5,665 bases of DNA from Caulobacterales bacterium. GTDB taxonomy: Bacteria > Pseudomonadota > Alphaproteobacteria > Caulobacterales > Caulobacteraceae. The notes beneath the pieces are model-generated. The model worked only from the letters and a program-made list of their open reading frames with translations. It had not been told where the DNA came from and ran no database searches. The DNA lies in contig CANKEA010000094.1 in the NCBI GenBank assembly GCA_947480815.1, forward strand, positions 1-5,665, given 5' to 3'. This document shows, in pieces, positions 1 through 5,498 of the stretch. The position numbers and the translations under genes were made by a program. Numbering within the stretch: the first letter of the stretch is position 1; each line of letters starts with the position of its first letter.

Positions 1-1889
1 ACCTCGGAGATCGAGTTGATGTATTTGAGCGGGCCGGACTTGTCGGCGAGCCAATTGCTGATGTCATCAAGCAGCGGCAGACAGCGATATTCGCAGACGC
101 GCCGCTCGGACCCATCGGTGCTCATGCCGCCACGCAGGCCGAAACCGACATAGTGCGGGTCGTTGAAATACGAGCTGTCCTTCACTGCGTCGGGATAGCC
201 GGTCGAGCCCTTGGTGCGCGGGTGCGGCATGGAGATCATGATGTCTTCGGCCTTGGCCATGTCGATCAACTCCTGCGCCGAGCCGACATGGTAGACCTTG
301 CCCAACTTCGCATCCGTTTCTGTGAACGGCTGCCCGGGCCTCTTCTGATCCCAAAGCACCTGGTGGCTGAACAACAGATCAGTGTGGCCGCCCAGCGGGC
401 CGCTGTAGATTTCCTGGTCCGGCATGACGAGGAAATCCTTGTCCGAGTGGATCTTGGCACCCTGGACCGCGAGCGCCTGCAGCGCGATGTAGTCGCCGCC
501 TCTGGGTAGGGCCTTCTGAGCCGCCGCCATAGACGTCTGGTCGACCGTGGCCGGATCAGCACCGTCAAAGCCGAACATGGTGAAGTTCCAGATCGGGCTG
601 ACGATCTTCAGCCCCATGGCCTTCATCGCCTGAAGGTCCGGCAGCTTGTAATCGACACCCTCCGCCTTCCAGCGTTGGGGAATATTCATATGGTAGTGGT
701 GGTTCATCGCCTGGTAACCAGGGATGGCTTTGTAGGTGTCGTTGTGCGTGAAGGCCATCGCGCCGGCATGCGCCTGCGTGATCGAACCAAGGCTCGGATA
801 TAGGAACACCGGCATAAGCTGTTCGGTGCCCGGCCGCGCGCTGTAGAGCGCCCAGTTCTCCTGGCCTTCGCTGTAGTCCTCATGCTCGTTCTGACGCACC
901 CCGAAGCCGAAGGTGCCGTCGGCATCCTTGCGGTACCAGTTATAGTTCATGATTATCGCGCTCTCGCGCGCCCAGAAGAACTTGTGCGGTGGCGGGAAGG
1001 CGGCGATGGCACCGGCGGCGCTAGGCTGGGCGACGACAATGCGATTGGCAGCCGCCAACTGGGTCTTGTCGACATTCACCGCGCCGGTGAAGTCGTATGT
1101 CTGCCAGGTATTCGCAATGTCGCGATAGGCCGCCTTGGTGTCGGGCTTAATAGCGATGCCCTTCAGGCCCGAGTCGTACTTGTACGCGACCCACTTGTTC
1201 TGGGTGGTGGCCGAGACCTCCTGTTTGACGAGGTTGGATCCCTTGAACACCGAGTAGACTAGCTTGCCGCTAAAAACCCCCAGGGTAACGCCAGGGAAGC
1301 TGACCTCGATACGGCCGCCATTGGTCTTCACGTCGCACCCCTGGACGGCATAGACTGCGTTGGCACGCTGCACTTCTGTAGGGTCGCGCGGCAAGCCCTT
1401 CTGATCGGTGCCGGGCAGGCCTGCCTTGGGCGGCTGGCGATTGTCGGTGGGGTTGGGCCGCACGTCGAACGGCGCGTCCCAGAACGGGTCCCAGCGGTAA
1501 CGGTCGAGGATCTCCTGGGTGATCGGCACCTTGAGGGCGTAGAGCGGCTCGAGCTGCTGGGTGCTCATGCGACGAATGCCGGTCATTACCGAAATATCAG
1601 GCGTGGCATTGCTGACGAGGCTGACCCAGGCACCCGCGCCGGCGCGCAGGGAAAGATCCTGGACCATCGGGGTCCCGCCGTTGACCGAGAAACGCAGTCG
1701 CCCCTCTTGGCCGGGATCACCTGCCCAGGTGACGACCAAGTTGTCTCCGTCCATGGCAGCGGCCAAACCGTCTGCAGGCTTATAGCCGGTCAGGTTGCAG
1801 GCCAATGGATCGGCCAGGGCGGCCGACGCCCAGATCGTAGGGACACTCGCGGCAGCCAGAAGCCACAGTTTTTGACGCACGGATTTCAT
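1..1889 (-). CDS. Exported PHP-like metallohydrolase family protein (3' end beyond window)
   Basis: A continuous minus-strand frame of 629 codons runs off the left edge, so the C-terminus is missing. Residues 1-26 form a Sec signal peptide: basic start MKSVRQK, hydrophobic core, and probable cleavage after ALA before DPLAC. The product is therefore probably periplasmic or exported. Residues 27-380 are a region I do not recognise. The C-terminal half has the spaced metal-ligand motifs of PHP-type (polymerase and histidinol phosphatase) hydrolases: HHYH (H398, H400), MPDQE (E493), LGGH (H502) and MPHPRTKG (H556). From memory, related proteins carry a further histidine-rich DFHGDGH-like segment between the first two motifs. 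Here that stretch (about 430-442) reads IVSPIWNFTMFGF and lacks histidine. Start choice: ATG at 1889 has AGGGG six bases upstream; an in-frame ATG at 1895 is too close to it. The family call is reasonable, but the substrate is unknown. Confidence 0.6.
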   Translation of the reverse strand, partial: MKSVRQKLWLLAAASVPTIWASAALADPLACNLTGYKPADGLAAAMDGDNLVVTWAGDPGQEGRLRFSVNGGTPMVQDLSLRAGAGAWVSLVSNATPDISVMTGIRRMSTQQLEPLYALKVPITQEILDRYRWDPFWDAPFDVRPNPTDNRQPPKAGLPGTDQKGLPRDPTEVQRANAVYAVQGCDVKTNGGRIEVSFPGVTLGVFSGKLVYSVFKGSNLVKQEVSATTQNKWVAYKYDSGLKGIAIKPDTKAAYRDIANTWQTYDFTGAVNVDKTQLAAANRIVVAQPSAAGAIAAFPPPHKFFWARESAIIMNYNWYRKDADGTFGFGVRQNEHEDYSEGQENWALYSARPGTEQLMPVFLYPSLGSITQAHAGAMAFTHNDTYKAIPGYQAMNHHYHMNIPQRWKAEGVDYKLPDLQAMKAMGLKIVSPIWNFTMFGFDGADPATVDQTSMAAAQKALPRGGDYIALQALAVQGAKIHSDKDFLVMPDQEIYSGPLGGHTDLLFSHQVLWDQKRPGQPFTETDAKLGKVYHVGSAQELIDMAKAEDIMISMPHPRTKGSTGYPDAVKDSSYFNDPHYVGFGLRGGMSTDGSERRVCEYRCLPLLDDISNWLADKSGPLKYINSISE

Positions 1890-2009
1890 GATCATCCCCT
1901 CATGCCGAACTTAGGTGCCCGGTCAAACTTGCCTTCAACACACCCAAAGAGGGCGCGTCACAATAGTCGAAATGACTCGCCCCGAATAGCATCACTGATC
2001 CCGCCTAGG
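1890..2009 (-). promoter_or_regulatory. Upstream region of the exported PHP-like gene
   Basis: This 120-base stretch lies between the PHP-like gene start and the tRNA-like element and should carry the minus-strand promoter. The only clear signal is the ribosome binding site AGGGG (1896-1900). A TTGACC hexamer (complement of 1921-1926) resembles a -35 box, but nothing like a -10 box lies 16-18 bases downstream, so I do not call a promoter. No reading frame here looks like a gene. Confidence 0.3.
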
Positions 2010-2086
2010 GCACCCGTAGCTGAGCTGGATAGAGCGCCGCCTTCCAAAGGCTATGGTCACATGTTCCAATCGTGTCGGGTGCGCCA
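2010..2086 (+). pseudogene. Degenerate tRNA-Arg-like gene with CCA (Trp) anticodon
   Basis: The stretch folds position for position as a 77-nt tRNA. The acceptor stem GCACCCG/CGGGTGC pairs perfectly, with discriminator G and encoded CCA at 2084-2086. The D arm is 2019-2035, the anticodon arm 2037-2053 with loop TTCCAAA, a five-base variable region follows, and the T arm is 2059-2075. The body (acceptor stem, D loop AGCTGGATA, GGTC variable region) matches bacterial tRNA-Arg as I remember it, but loop positions 34-36 read CCA, a Trp anticodon. Several features indicate decay: a G-G clash at 13-22, two broken pairs (C27-A43, C28-T42) at the base of the anticodon stem, and C instead of the conserved purine at T-loop position 57. 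A functional but unusual tRNA cannot be excluded. The short variable region and CCA anticodon rule out tRNA-Sec. Confidence 0.65.
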
Positions 2087-2244
2087 ATAAATTCAACGGC
2101 GTAGCATAGTACGGTCGTTCCTAAGGCGGCACGTTGGAGCAGGTATGGGCACCTCAAGGGTGCCATCGCCTAGGCCCACACTTGTCAGGCACCCAAAACG
2201 GTCGCAGACCTGGTTGAAACTGGCTTTCATCGAGGGGATGTCAG
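2087..2244 (+). promoter_or_regulatory. Leader region of the cysteine hydrolase gene
   Basis: This 158-base non-coding stretch lies between the tRNA-like element and the hydrolase gene. It holds the Shine-Dalgarno site GAGGGG (2232-2237, seven bases before the start) and the GGCACC/GGTGCC hairpin set described separately. TTGTCA (2183-2188) resembles a -35 box but has no matching -10 box at normal spacing, so the promoter position is not resolved. Confidence 0.3.
2148..2194 (+). repeat. Overlapping GGCACC/GGTGCC inverted repeats, possible alternative hairpins
   Basis: GGCACC (2148-2153) pairs with GGTGCC (2159-2164) across a five-base loop. The same right arm, extended as GGGTGCC (2158-2164), also pairs perfectly with GGCACCC (2188-2194). 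Only one of these two stems can form at a time. They sit 50-100 bases upstream of the hydrolase start codon, so they could be a leader structure. Neither is followed by a T-run, so they do not look like a terminator. The repeats could also be debris related to the GCACCCG acceptor stem of the tRNA-like element. Confidence 0.3.
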
Positions 2245-2943
2245 ATGAATTGGCTGGATATTCCGGAATCTTTCACCGCACGCGTGATTGCCCGCTGTGG
2301 CACCGCGCACCCGCACGCGGATCTCAATCCGGCGAGAACGGCCCTCGTCGTGGTGGACCTGCAGAACGCCTTTATGGACGATGCAGTAGGCCATGCGGTG
2401 TGCCCGATGGCACGCGACATCGTGGCCAACGTCAACCGATTGGCAACAACCGTGCGTGCGACTGGCGGCGGGGTGTTCTGGATTAAAAACACATTCGATG
2501 CACGCTGGAGCAACGCGGACGCCATGCTCAGCCCGGAGGCCCGCAGCCGCCGCATTGAGGCTATGGCCGAGGGCAGCAAGGGTCAGGCACTTTGGCCGGA
2601 ACTCGACGTTCGCCCGGACGATGAGATCGTGCGCAAATACCGATTCAGTGCGTTTCTGCCCGGAACGTGTGAGCTCCCCGATCGGCTGCGAAGCCGTGGA
2701 TTGGACACCGTGCTGATCGTCGGAGCCGTGACGAATGTTTGCTGCGAGTCCTCGGCGCGCGATGCGATGATGACCAATTTCAAGACCGTCATGGTTACGG
2801 ACGCCAACGCGGCGATGACCATGGGTGAACACCAAGCGTCGCTGACCGCCTTCTATTTGATGTTCGGCGACGTAATGGACACCGATTTCGTCATTCAGCG
2901 CCTGACACGGGCCCCGGACGTCAATGCGAGCAATAACGGATAA
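2245..2943 (+). CDS. Isochorismatase-family cysteine hydrolase
   Basis: This 232-residue soluble protein is of the alpha/beta cysteine hydrolase (isochorismatase-like) superfamily, which includes nicotinamidase, ureidoacrylate amidohydrolase (RutB) and N-carbamoyl amidases. The catalytic set is complete: D38 in VVVDLQNAF, K131 in VRKYRFSAF, and C166 in GAVTNVCCESSARDA. V162-T163 is the usual cis-peptide position. Length is normal for the family. It has no signal peptide, so it should be cytoplasmic. Start choice: ATG at 2245 has GAGGGG seven bases upstream; the ATG at 2238 is in another frame. Members typically cleave an amide, carbamoyl or enol-ether bond, but motifs alone do not identify the substrate. 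Nothing in the window points to siderophore or pyrimidine catabolism. The stop codon directly abuts the apparent end of an insertion-sequence remnant, so the last residues (about 223-232) may not be ancestral. Confidence 0.88.
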   Translation: MNWLDIPESFTARVIARCGTAHPHADLNPARTALVVVDLQNAFMDDAVGHAVCPMARDIVANVNRLATTVRATGGGVFWIKNTFDARWSNADAMLSPEARSRRIEAMAEGSKGQALWPELDVRPDDEIVRKYRFSAFLPGTCELPDRLRSRGLDTVLIVGAVTNVCCESSARDAMMTNFKTVMVTDANAAMTMGEHQASLTAFYLMFGDVMDTDFVIQRLTRAPDVNASNNG

Positions 2944-3058
2944 TGGTCTGCCCCCGAGGGGTGCTCCATCCCGTTTTGTTGGTCGTAGGGTCTGGATGGA
3001 GGCCGGCGAGATGGCAAGGAAGCCTAGGCCGAAAGAGATCAGCGGCAAGTTGCGTTAA
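2944..3058 (+). mobile_element. Probable 5' remnant of an IS3-family insertion sequence
   Basis: The stretch begins TGGTCTGCCCCC immediately after the TAA of the hydrolase gene. It has the layout of the left end of an IS3-type element: a TG terminus, about 60 bases, a strong ribosome binding site, and the start of an OrfA-like frame. No matching right-end inverted repeat (expected to look like GGGGGCAGACCA) occurs before selD, and no other transposase sequence is present. If real, this is a deleted fragment and cannot move by itself. The identification rests on recognising the N-terminus and leader layout from memory, not on a search. Confidence 0.5.
3011..3058 (+). pseudogene. First 15 codons of an IS3-type OrfA transposase, truncated
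   Basis: The frame MARKPRPKEISGKLR followed by TAA resembles the start of IS3-family OrfA proteins, which typically begin like MARKxxxPEEIIxKLR and continue into a helix-turn-helix DNA-binding domain. GGAGG (2998-3002) lies eight bases before the ATG, as expected for a gene start. The frame stops exactly where the conserved KLRE segment should continue, and the sequence beyond cannot be aligned with a transposase. The rest of the gene has been lost or replaced. The short peptide is unlikely to have a function. Confidence 0.45.
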
Positions 3059-3153
3059 TCGTCGAAGGCGGGGCCTGGAGCGAACAATTAAACAAAAAAT
3101 TCAATTAGATAGATCGTCTCGTCGTCATGCTAAACAGCCCACCTCTGAAAGGC
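3059..3153. other. Intergenic gap with AT-rich patch between convergent genes
   Basis: This is the remaining space between the insertion-sequence remnant and the end of the convergent selD gene. Bases 3083-3114 are strikingly AT-rich (5 G/C of 32), unlike the rest of the window, and include an A-run at 3094-3099. No gene, clear hairpin terminator or repeat is visible. Confidence 0.4.
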
Positions 3154-4227
3154 TCAGACGGTCGCGTCTGTGAGGTCGATTTCCGGCGGCCCCACTTTCA
3201 GTTCGCCGACAATTGCAGATTGGATGAAGCCCCGGGCGCACAAGAGCTCCAAGGTGGCGGCTGCCTTGCCGGATTCAACAGCCACAAGCAGACCGCCGCT
3301 GGTTTGCGGATCGCATAACAGGTCGAGTTTCCAGTCCGGCTGGGCATCCGCGCCGCGAACCGAAGCGCTATAACTGGCCCAGTTGCGGCCACTGGCCCCC
3401 GTGCGCACGCCGGCCCGTGCCAAGTCTTCCACACCCGGCAGAACTGCCGGCCCATTAGCGAAGATTGTGGCAGTCAGTCCTGCGCCCCGCGCCATCTCGA
3501 GCGCATGTCCCAGCAGGCCAAACCCGGTTACGTCCGTCATGGCGTGCACGCCATCAAGTTCGGCCAGTTCCGGGCCGACGGCGTTGAGCTGCGTGGTAGA
3601 CGAGATAAGGGCCTTGTAGCCATCGCTGCCCAAGCGCTCCTGTTTAAACGCCGCGCTGAGAATGCCCACGCCCAGCGCTTTGGTCAGGATCAGGACATCT
3701 CCAGGGCGAGCAGTGCGGTTGGTGAGCACCCGATCCGGGCGCACGAGCCCGATCGCGACAAGGCCATAAATGGGTTCGACACTGTCGATGGAATGGCCGC
3801 CCGCCACTGGAATTCCCGCCTGGGCGCACACTGAGGCACCGCCAGCCAGGATGGCACCAATCGTCTCTATCGGCAGCACATTGACCGGCATGCCGACGAT
3901 CGCCAGCGCGAACAGCGGCCGCGCACCCATGGCGTAGATGTCAGACAGCGCATTGGTCGCGGCGATGCGGCCAAAGTCGTAGGGATCATCGACGACCGGC
4001 ATAAAGAAGTCGGTCGTGGCGACGATGGCCTGATCGTCGTTCAGCTTCCATACGGCGGCATCGTCGGAGGTTTCGGTGCCGACCATGAGCTGCGGGAGGG
4101 CCGCGGCGACGGGTGTCTGAGCCAGGATTTGCTGCAGCACCGCCGGCGCGATCTTGCAGCCGCAACCACCGCCATGGGCCAAGCTGGTCAGTCGCACAGG
4201 CAGGGACGGCGTGCTGACATCGTCCAT
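3154..4227 (-). CDS. selD: Selenophosphate synthase (selenide, water dikinase)
   Basis: SelD converts selenide and ATP into selenophosphate, AMP and phosphate in the cytoplasm, supplying activated selenium. The 357-residue protein has a family-typical length (E. coli SelD is 347). The N-terminal glycine-rich segment [11 protein letters not shown] carries C22 and K25, equivalent to E. coli C17 and K20. The metal and nucleotide ligands are all present with a constant offset of five: D56 (SDDAAV), D73 (TTDFFMP), D96 ([10 protein letters not shown]) and D232 ([11 protein letters not shown]). GGHSID is at 143-148, and a CDPQTSGG motif marks the C-terminal half. The catalytic residue is Cys, not selenocysteine; no in-frame UGA is needed. 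ATG at 4227 has only a modest AAAGG site upstream. The gene is divergent from mnmH, its likely main consumer. No selA, selB or tRNA-Sec is nearby. Confidence 0.97.
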   Translation of the reverse strand: MDDVSTPSLPVRLTSLAHGGGCGCKIAPAVLQQILAQTPVAAALPQLMVGTETSDDAAVWKLNDDQAIVATTDFFMPVVDDPYDFGRIAATNALSDIYAMGARPLFALAIVGMPVNVLPIETIGAILAGGASVCAQAGIPVAGGHSIDSVEPIYGLVAIGLVRPDRVLTNRTARPGDVLILTKALGVGILSAAFKQERLGSDGYKALISSTTQLNAVGPELAELDGVHAMTDVTGFGLLGHALEMARGAGLTATIFANGPAVLPGVEDLARAGVRTGASGRNWASYSASVRGADAQPDWKLDLLCDPQTSGGLLVAVESGKAAATLELLCARGFIQSAIVGELKVGPPEIDLTDATV

Positions 4228-4316
4228 AGGGCACCTTTGGGTTCGGGGATCTGGCCAAGCGGAGATATAACAGCCCGATGAGACAAGTCCGCCCCGAACA
4301 TGGCTGAATCCCGAAA
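4228..4316. promoter_or_regulatory. Shared divergent promoter region of selD and mnmH
   Basis: These 89 bases separate the two divergent start codons, so both promoters should lie here or overlap the gene starts. TATAAC (4266-4271) is a good -10 candidate for mnmH, and its complement offers TTATAT for selD. No convincing -35 box lies at standard spacing for either direction. If TATAAC is used, transcription would begin near 4278, which is itself an ATG. The direct repeat ATGGCTGA occurs at 4300-4307 and again at the mnmH start (4317-4324). Confidence 0.4.
4278..4307 (+). other. Candidate upstream short reading frame 1 (MRQVRPEHG)
   Basis: This nine-codon frame, ending in TGA, lies in the mnmH leader. 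It is in phase with mnmH, separated from its ATG only by the TGA and three further codons. It contains Gln CAA and Glu GAA, codons read by tRNAs that MnmH modifies. GGAG (4261-4264) is 13 bases upstream, rather far for a ribosome binding site. Short frames arise often by chance, so translation is unproven. Confidence 0.2.
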
Positions 4317-4329
4317 ATGGCTGAGCTGA
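4300..4329 (+). other. Candidate upstream short reading frame 2 (MAESRKWLS)
   Basis: This nine-codon frame, ending in TGA, starts inside the first short frame and ends 10 bases beyond the mnmH ATG, in a different phase. It contains Glu GAA and Lys AAA, again codons served by MnmH-modified tRNAs. It has no clear ribosome binding site. Its overlap with the mnmH start would permit termination-reinitiation coupling, which is an inference only. Confidence 0.2.
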
Positions 4330-5381
4330 ACGTCGCTGCAGATGCCCAGCCCGCGACGCTCGCGGGCTTTGACGTGATCATCGACGCCCGCAGCCCAAGC
4401 GAGTTTGCGATCGACCATATTCCAGGCGCTCTGAACCTGCCGGTCCTGAGCGATGCCGAACGGGCAGAAGTAGGGACAATCTATGTCCAAGAGTCTCGCT
4501 TCAAGGCCCGCCGCATTGGTGCTGCCTATGTGGCGCGCAACGTCGCGCGATACATCGAAACGGTTATGGCCGACTGGCCACCCTCGATTCGCGCCCTCGT
4601 CTACTGCTGGCGTGGCGGCATGCGCTCCAATTCCATGGGTGTGATCCTGGCCAATGTGGGATGGCGTACCAGCGTTCTGGCCGGCGGCTATCGCACCTAC
4701 CGCAACAGGGTGGTGCGGTGCCTCTATGACGCCGAGCCGCTCAAGACGGTGGTGCTGCTCGACGGCCATACGGGTAGCGGCAAGACCGAGGTCCTGGTGC
4801 GCCTGGCGGCACACGGCGTGCAAACGATCGACCTGGAGGGGCTTGCCGCCCATCGTGGCTCGCTTTTCGGCGGCCTTCCGGGTCAGCCGCAGCCTAGCCA
4901 GAAGATGTTCGAGAGCCGCCTTTTGGAGATTCTCATGAGTCTGGATCCCTCGCGCCCGGTCGTGGTGGAGGCTGAATCCAGCAAGGTGGGCCAGCTCATT
5001 GTGCCGCCCGTCCTCTGGAGCGCCATGACCACCGCGCCTCGAATAGTCCTCTCTGCGCCTGTCGCAACACGCGCGCGCTATCTCACCTCGACCTACCCAA
5101 ATCTGGGCGGTGACCCGCAAGCGCTGATTGCCCTACTCGCCCGCCTGCCTGACCGCCCGGGCCGCAAACGACTGGAGGCCTGGACGGCGTTGGTCCACGC
5201 GGGTCGGCTGGAGGAACTGGCTGGAGCCCTGATCGAGACGCATTACGATCCGGCCTACCAGCGCTCAGCCCGAAACGCCGTAGGCACCATAATGGGGGCG
5301 ACCCGACTCGAAGCGCTGGAACCAGAGGCTTTCGAGCACGCTGCAGTGGCAGTAGCGGGCATTGTCACAGCAAACGCCTAG
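4317..5381 (+). CDS. mnmH: tRNA 2-selenouridine synthase
   Basis: MnmH (also SelU/YbbB) uses selenophosphate from SelD to convert 2-thiouridine at wobble position 34 of tRNA-Lys, tRNA-Glu and tRNA-Gln into 2-selenouridine; the family can also geranylate the thiouridine. The 354-residue protein (E. coli about 364) begins with a rhodanese domain (about 15-130) holding [18 protein letters not shown] and the active-site loop YCWRGGMRS with C97, the same position as the catalytic Cys of the E. coli enzyme. A P-loop domain follows: GHTGSGKT (150-157), then [15 protein letters not shown] (172-186) and [14 protein letters not shown] (217-230), family signatures. The protein is cytoplasmic. Upstream ATGs at 4278 and 4300 both reach stop codons quickly, so 4317 is the only plausible ATG. 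No real Shine-Dalgarno site precedes it. The pairing with divergent selD supports the function strongly. Confidence 0.97.
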   Translation: MAELNVAADAQPATLAGFDVIIDARSPSEFAIDHIPGALNLPVLSDAERAEVGTIYVQESRFKARRIGAAYVARNVARYIETVMADWPPSIRALVYCWRGGMRSNSMGVILANVGWRTSVLAGGYRTYRNRVVRCLYDAEPLKTVVLLDGHTGSGKTEVLVRLAAHGVQTIDLEGLAAHRGSLFGGLPGQPQPSQKMFESRLLEILMSLDPSRPVVVEAESSKVGQLIVPPVLWSAMTTAPRIVLSAPVATRARYLTSTYPNLGGDPQALIALLARLPDRPGRKRLEAWTALVHAGRLEELAGALIETHYDPAYQRSARNAVGTIMGATRLEALEPEAFEHAAVAVAGIVTANA

Positions 5382-5498
5382 AGCACCGATCCGCGAAAAT
5401 GCGGCTGGCGAACGGCCTCGGTGGACTTAGGTTCAATATTTAGCGAAACGATTGGGATCTCGGGTGTGCCGAGACTGTTGAGACTGGGGGAGCGTTCC
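5382..5498 (+). promoter_or_regulatory. Leader region of the exported CMD-like gene
   Basis: This 117-base gap separates mnmH from the next gene in the same direction. A six-pair hairpin, TCTCGG/CCGAGA (5458-5474, loop GTGTG), lies about 12 bases before the ribosome binding site GGGGGAG (5486-5492). It is not followed by a T-run, so it is not a standard terminator for mnmH. No promoter with both boxes is evident. Confidence 0.3.

Noticed and set aside
153..1262. Plus-strand open frames opposite the PHP-like gene
   Set aside because: The minus strand is open for 629 codons with a signal peptide and conserved metal motifs. The plus frames are short shadows.
2010..2086. Possible tRNA-Sec, given the nearby selD
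   Set aside because: The anticodon is CCA rather than TCA, and there is no long variable arm or eight-base acceptor stem.
1707..2090. Plus-strand frame of 127 codons running into the tRNA-like element
   Set aside because: It overlaps the PHP-like gene on the opposite strand and reads through a tRNA structure, with no recognisable protein motif.
2128..2140. Sigma-54-like promoter, GG at 2128-2129 and GC at 2139-2140
   Set aside because: The gap between GG and GC is nine bases instead of the required ten, and the -12 half lacks the usual TTGC.
2227..3048. Minus-strand open frame of 273 codons opposite the hydrolase gene
   Set aside because: It is a GC-driven shadow of the plus-strand cysteine hydrolase, which has a full catalytic set and a ribosome binding site. 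The minus frame shows no recognisable motif.
3155..3170. Hairpin CAGACG/CGTCTG at the end of selD as a terminator
   Set aside because: It lies partly inside the selD coding sequence, has only six pairs, and is not followed by a T-run on either strand.
4188..5120. Minus-strand open frame of 310 codons opposite mnmH and overlapping the selD start
   Set aside because: It is antisense to the well-supported mnmH gene, has His/Arg-rich composition typical of shadow frames, and shows no family motif.
5391..5404. Hairpin CCGC/GCGG just after mnmH as a terminator
   Set aside because: The stem has only four pairs and no downstream T-run.
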